Position numbers and translations under genes: made by a program
Shown: positions 9,596 to 11,887 of the stretch, in pieces
How positions within the stretch are numbered: the stretch's first letter is position 1
Layout of the letters: each line of letters begins with the position of its first letter
Assembly (NCBI GenBank): GCA_009926815.1
Contig: RFOC01000044.1
Coordinates: 1-11,887 of the forward strand
Origin: Planctomycetota bacterium
GTDB lineage: Bacteria > Planctomycetota > Phycisphaerae > Phycisphaerales > SM1A02
Length of the DNA: 11,887 bases
Direction of reading: 5' to 3'
The notes under the pieces: generated by a model
What the model saw: only the letters and a program-made list of their open reading frames with translations
The model's database searches: none
Told to the model about the DNA's origin: nothing

Positions 9596-9622
9596 CCGCA
9601 ATTGCGGTTACGGTGCCCGACC
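9596..9622 (+). promoter_or_regulatory. Putative leaderless promoter and palindrome before the aminotransferase
   Basis: TACGGT (9609-9614) ends eight nucleotides before the ATG at 9623, with no Shine-Dalgarno. Immediately upstream is the perfect 12-bp palindrome CCGCAATTGCGG (9596-9607), in the spacer position between -35 and -10 where a repressor would block transcription. Its regulator is unknown. Confidence 0.4.
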
Positions 9623-10798
9623 ATGGCCGACGTGACCCGAACACCCGAACCGTTTCCCGCCGAGGTGAGGGCGGAGTTCCGACACCGCCCCGACGTGGTC
9701 TTCCTGAACCATGGCTCCTTCGGCTCGGTGCCGCGGTGCGTGCAGGCCGCGCAGGACGCGTGGCGGGAGAGACTCGAGGCGGATCCCATCGAGCTCATCG
9801 GGCGACGCATCACGCCGCTGCTGGGCGAGGTGAAGCGCGAGCTCGCCGCCTTTCTGGGTGGGCCACCGGAGGCGCTGGGCTTCGTCACGAATGCCACCGA
9901 AGGCGTGAATGCGGTGCTGCGATCGCTCCCGCTGCAGCCGGGCGACGAGCTGCTCTGCACCGATCACGTCTACAACGCGGTGCTCCAGGCCATGCGTCAC
10001 CGCGCCGCCGAGACGGGCGCCAAGGTGGTGGTGGTGCCGGTCACGGTGCCGGCCGCAGGGCATGACCGCATGCTCGCCCAGATGCTGGCTGGCGTCACGC
10101 CGCGCACGCGGCTGGCGGTGATCGATCATGTCACCAGCGTGACCGGCATGCGGTTCCCGCTGGAGGCGATGGCGAAGGCGCTGCCGTCCACGGTGACGCT
10201 GCTGGCCGATGGGGCCCATGCGCCGGGCGGCATGCCCCTGGATCTGCAGGCGATCGGCGCGCCCTTCTACGCGGCGAACCTGCACAAGTGGGTCATGGCA
10301 CCGCGAGGCAGCGCGTTCCTCCGCGTGGGCCCGGCGGAGCGCGCCGGCATCCATCCATGCGTGATCAGCCGCAATCTGGGACAGGGGTTCGAACCGGAGT
10401 TCGACTGGCAGGGCACCCGCGATTTCTCGGCATGGCTTGCCGTGCCCGCGGCCCTGGGCTTCCTGCGGCAGCTGGGATTCGAGCGGGTGCTTCGCCACAA
10501 CCATGCGCTGGCCTGCTGGGCCCATCGGCTGCTGGTGGAGGGGCTTGGCGTGGAGCCGGTCTCGCCGCTGGATGGGTGCTGTCTCACCAGCATGGCCACG
10601 GTGCAGGTGCCGGAGCCGCTTCGGCGGTTCGGCTCGGTGGAGGCGCTGCAGGCGGACCTTCGTGCCGTCGACGGGATCGAGGTCCCGGTGATGGCGTGGA
10701 ACGATCGCTGGTGGTTCCGCGTCAGCGCAGCGGTCCACAACCTGCCGGAGCACTACGAGCGGCTGCTGCAGGCCATGCAGCGGCGACTCCGGGGCTAG
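9623..10798 (+). CDS. Class V aminotransferase, isopenicillin N epimerase-like, PLP-dependent
   Basis: This 391-residue, probably cytosolic, PLP enzyme belongs to the fold-type I class V group that includes isopenicillin N epimerase, cysteine desulfurases and related lyases. LNHGSFGSVP (28-37) is the N-terminal signature of the epimerase-like branch. TNATEGVN (89-96) contributes to cofactor binding, Asp196 in LADGAHAPGG would bind the pyridine nitrogen, and Lys222 in NLHKWVMAPRGSAFL is the Schiff-base lysine. The C-terminal domain is complete. The true substrate cannot be read from the sequence, and a beta-lactam role is unlikely because no such genes are nearby. The start at 9623 is preferred to 9551: the extra 24 residues are not family-like, 9551 lies inside the lexA-unit promoter, and TACGGT precedes 9623. 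Its stop codon TAG forms part of the next gene's -10 hexamer. Confidence 0.88.
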   Translation: MADVTRTPEPFPAEVRAEFRHRPDVVFLNHGSFGSVPRCVQAAQDAWRERLEADPIELIGRRITPLLGEVKRELAAFLGGPPEALGFVTNATEGVNAVLRSLPLQPGDELLCTDHVYNAVLQAMRHRAAETGAKVVVVPVTVPAAGHDRMLAQMLAGVTPRTRLAVIDHVTSVTGMRFPLEAMAKALPSTVTLLADGAHAPGGMPLDLQAIGAPFYAANLHKWVMAPRGSAFLRVGPAERAGIHPCVISRNLGQGFEPEFDWQGTRDFSAWLAVPAALGFLRQLGFERVLRHNHALACWAHRLLVEGLGVEPVSPLDGCCLTSMATVQVPEPLRRFGSVEALQADLRAVDGIEVPVMAWNDRWWFRVSAAVHNLPEHYERLLQAMQRRLRG

Positions 10799-10808
10799 CA
10801 TCGGCCCC
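10796..10808 (+). promoter_or_regulatory. Putative leaderless promoter of the hemoglobin gene
   Basis: TAGCAT (10796-10801) ends seven nucleotides before the ATG at 10809. Its first three bases are the TAG stop codon of the aminotransferase gene. There is no Shine-Dalgarno, so the gene need not depend on read-through from upstream. Confidence 0.5.
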
Positions 10809-11249
10809 ATGCAGGAACCGGCCCAGGATCGTCCGGACGTGCCGCTTCCCGTGTCAGGCGCCGCAGGTTCGCCCATGCCGCAGCCGGACCTGCATGCCGT
10901 GCTGGGCGAGGAGGCCTTCTGGCGGATCGCCCGCGCGTTCTACGCCCGCATCGATCGCGATGCCTTCCTTCGACCCATGTTCCCGGCCGACCTGCAGGAA
11001 CCCATCCGCAACCAGGCCGAGTTCCTCATCCAGTACTTCGGTGGTCCGCAGCACTACTCCGCCCGCAAGGGGCATCCCAGGCTTCGCATGCGGCACATGT
11101 CCTTCGCCATCGACGTGGCGGCGCGGAACGCGTGGGTGGCGTGCATGCGGGGGGCCCTGGAGGACGCGGCCATTCCCGAGCCGCATCGCTCGGCGATGAT
11201 GGGCTACTTCGAGCGCACGGCCACCTTCCTGATCAACCGGGAAGGCTGA
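10809..11249 (+). CDS. Group II truncated hemoglobin (TrHbO-like)
   Basis: This 146-residue heme protein has a two-over-two globin fold. Family members bind O2 and other small ligands and are linked to detoxification of NO or peroxide, or to oxygen handling. The match rests on FY (Tyr45, the B10 position), LIQYFGGPQHYS, HPRLRMRH with proximal His96 (F8), and AWVACMRGAL with Trp109 at G8, the tryptophan typical of group II. The C-terminus is normal. About the first 25 residues (Pro/Ala/Asp-rich) precede the globin core and look unstructured. An internal ATG at 10875 would remove most of them, but the TAGCAT element favours 10809. The gene follows the aminotransferase by only 10 bp and ends one base from the convergent SPOR-domain gene. 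Confidence 0.93.
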   Translation: MQEPAQDRPDVPLPVSGAAGSPMPQPDLHAVLGEEAFWRIARAFYARIDRDAFLRPMFPADLQEPIRNQAEFLIQYFGGPQHYSARKGHPRLRMRHMSFAIDVAARNAWVACMRGALEDAAIPEPHRSAMMGYFERTATFLINREG

Positions 11250-11250
11250 A

Positions 11251-11887
11251 TCAATCCAGGGCCGGGAGGACCTCGGCGTGGTCCACCTTGAGCTTGGCCA
11301 TCGCCTTCTTCGCCGCCTCGCGGCTGGGGAAGTTGCCAACGGAGACGATCCAGAGTCGCTTGCCGTCGCGTCCGGTCACGCGGGTCACCTTGGGTGCCGG
11401 AAGGCCGGCTCGCTTGGCCTCGTCGGAGATGTCCTTGGCTCGCTTCTTCGCCTGAGATTCCTGCGGATAGGCGCCGCACTGGATGGTGTGGCCCTTGCCC
11501 GAGGCGGCAGGCTTGGAGGCATCCTCCTTCCTCGACGATTCATCCTTGCCGGACTTGCCAGCCTTCGCCGCCGGGGTGGCGGGCTTGGAACCGGCGGCCT
11601 TGGCGCGATCACTCGAGGAAGGCTTGCTGGCTGGCGCCTTTCGCGCGGGCGTGCTGCGGGGCGCGATCACGGTGTCCTCGGGCAGGTCGGCCTCGGCGGG
11701 CGTGGCCGCCTGGGCGACCACGGGATTGGCGTTGGCCCGTGCGGCCTCCGCCAGGGCTCGCGCCGTGGAGGCCTCCTCGCCCTTGAGCAGCGTCGCGGCC
11801 TGGTCGTACTTCACCGCAGCCGCGGTGTAACTGCGCTCCTGATCCAGGATGTGCCCGAGCATGAGCTTGGACTTGCCGGCCACGTCG
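11251..11887 (-). CDS. TPR and SPOR-domain protein, 5' end outside window
   Basis: Only the C-terminal part, about 211 residues, is visible. The frame stays open past the window edge, so the GTG at 11883 should not be taken as the start. It begins with a TPR-like helix pair (KLMLGHILDQERSYTAAAVKYDQAATLL). A long low-complexity linker rich in Ala, Lys, Ser and Pro (about visible residues 40-130) follows, then a SPOR domain (HTIQCGAYPQESQAKKRA through VSVGNFPSREAAKKAMAKL). SPOR domains bind denuded glycan strands of septal peptidoglycan, so the protein probably acts in the periplasm or envelope during cell division or wall remodelling. The TPR part suggests protein-protein contacts. The single Cys in QCGAY sits in the first beta strand. 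The stop at 11251-11253 is one base from the stop of the hemoglobin gene. Confidence 0.88.
   Translation of the reverse strand, partial: DVAGKSKLMLGHILDQERSYTAAAVKYDQAATLLKGEEASTARALAEAARANANPVVAQAATPAEADLPEDTVIAPRSTPARKAPASKPSSSDRAKAAGSKPATPAAKAGKSGKDESSRKEDASKPAASGKGHTIQCGAYPQESQAKKRAKDISDEAKRAGLPAPKVTRVTGRDGKRLWIVSVGNFPSREAAKKAMAKLKVDHAEVLPALD

Noticed and set aside
9551..9622. ATG at 9551 as the start of the class V aminotransferase
   Set aside because: The extra residues do not resemble the family, there is no ribosome binding site, and the codon overlaps the -10 and dyad of the divergent lexA unit.

Overview
The window reads as chromosomal DNA from a high-GC bacterium with very high G/C at third codon positions and tightly packed genes. 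The greatly enlarged SecA, the base composition and the gene mix suggest a planctomycete, possibly of the Phycisphaerae type. That assignment is inference, because no rRNA or other phylogenetic marker is present. The gene content is housekeeping rather than mobile: no transposase, integrase, CRISPR array, phage gene or long repeat was seen.

Layout. At 1-3823 (minus) lies most of an unusually long secA, with its 3' end beyond the window. Directly upstream on the same strand is a 99-residue exported, cysteine-containing small protein (3911-4210). It shares a 55-bp divergent promoter region with a CopA-like heavy-metal P-type ATPase (4266-6449, plus). The ATPase overlaps tail-to-tail by 95 bp with an M48 metallopeptidase lipoprotein (6355-7170, minus). 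Upstream of that come a four-helix membrane protein (7202-7609, minus) and a CAU-anticodon tRNA (7627-7699, minus), which probably share a transcript. A 41-bp gap separates the tRNA from divergent trpA (7741-8502, plus), which is convergent with lexA (8512-9141, minus; 9-bp gap). Upstream of lexA is a short probable gene (9466 to about 9145) whose coding frame seems to change. A divergent control region (9467-9622) with inverted repeats follows, then a class V aminotransferase (9623-10798, plus), a group II truncated hemoglobin (10809-11249, plus), and the 3' part of a TPR/SPOR-domain gene (11251-11887, minus).

Regulatory pattern. Six protein genes have no Shine-Dalgarno sequence. Instead they have a TAnnnT-like -10 hexamer (TAGCAT three times, plus TATTCT, TACGGT and CATACT) ending 6-8 nt before the start codon, the expected signature of leaderless transcripts. 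secA, lexA and the gene before lexA instead carry AGGAG/AGGA ribosome binding sites, and two of these lie downstream in apparent operons.

The most speculative lead is the small exported protein before secA. Its place in the operon, a proline-rich C-terminus, and alternative hairpins around the secA ribosome binding site resemble the logic of secretion-monitoring leader peptides such as SecM. The same protein could instead be a metal-binding partner of the divergent ATPase. Neither idea is shown by the sequence alone.
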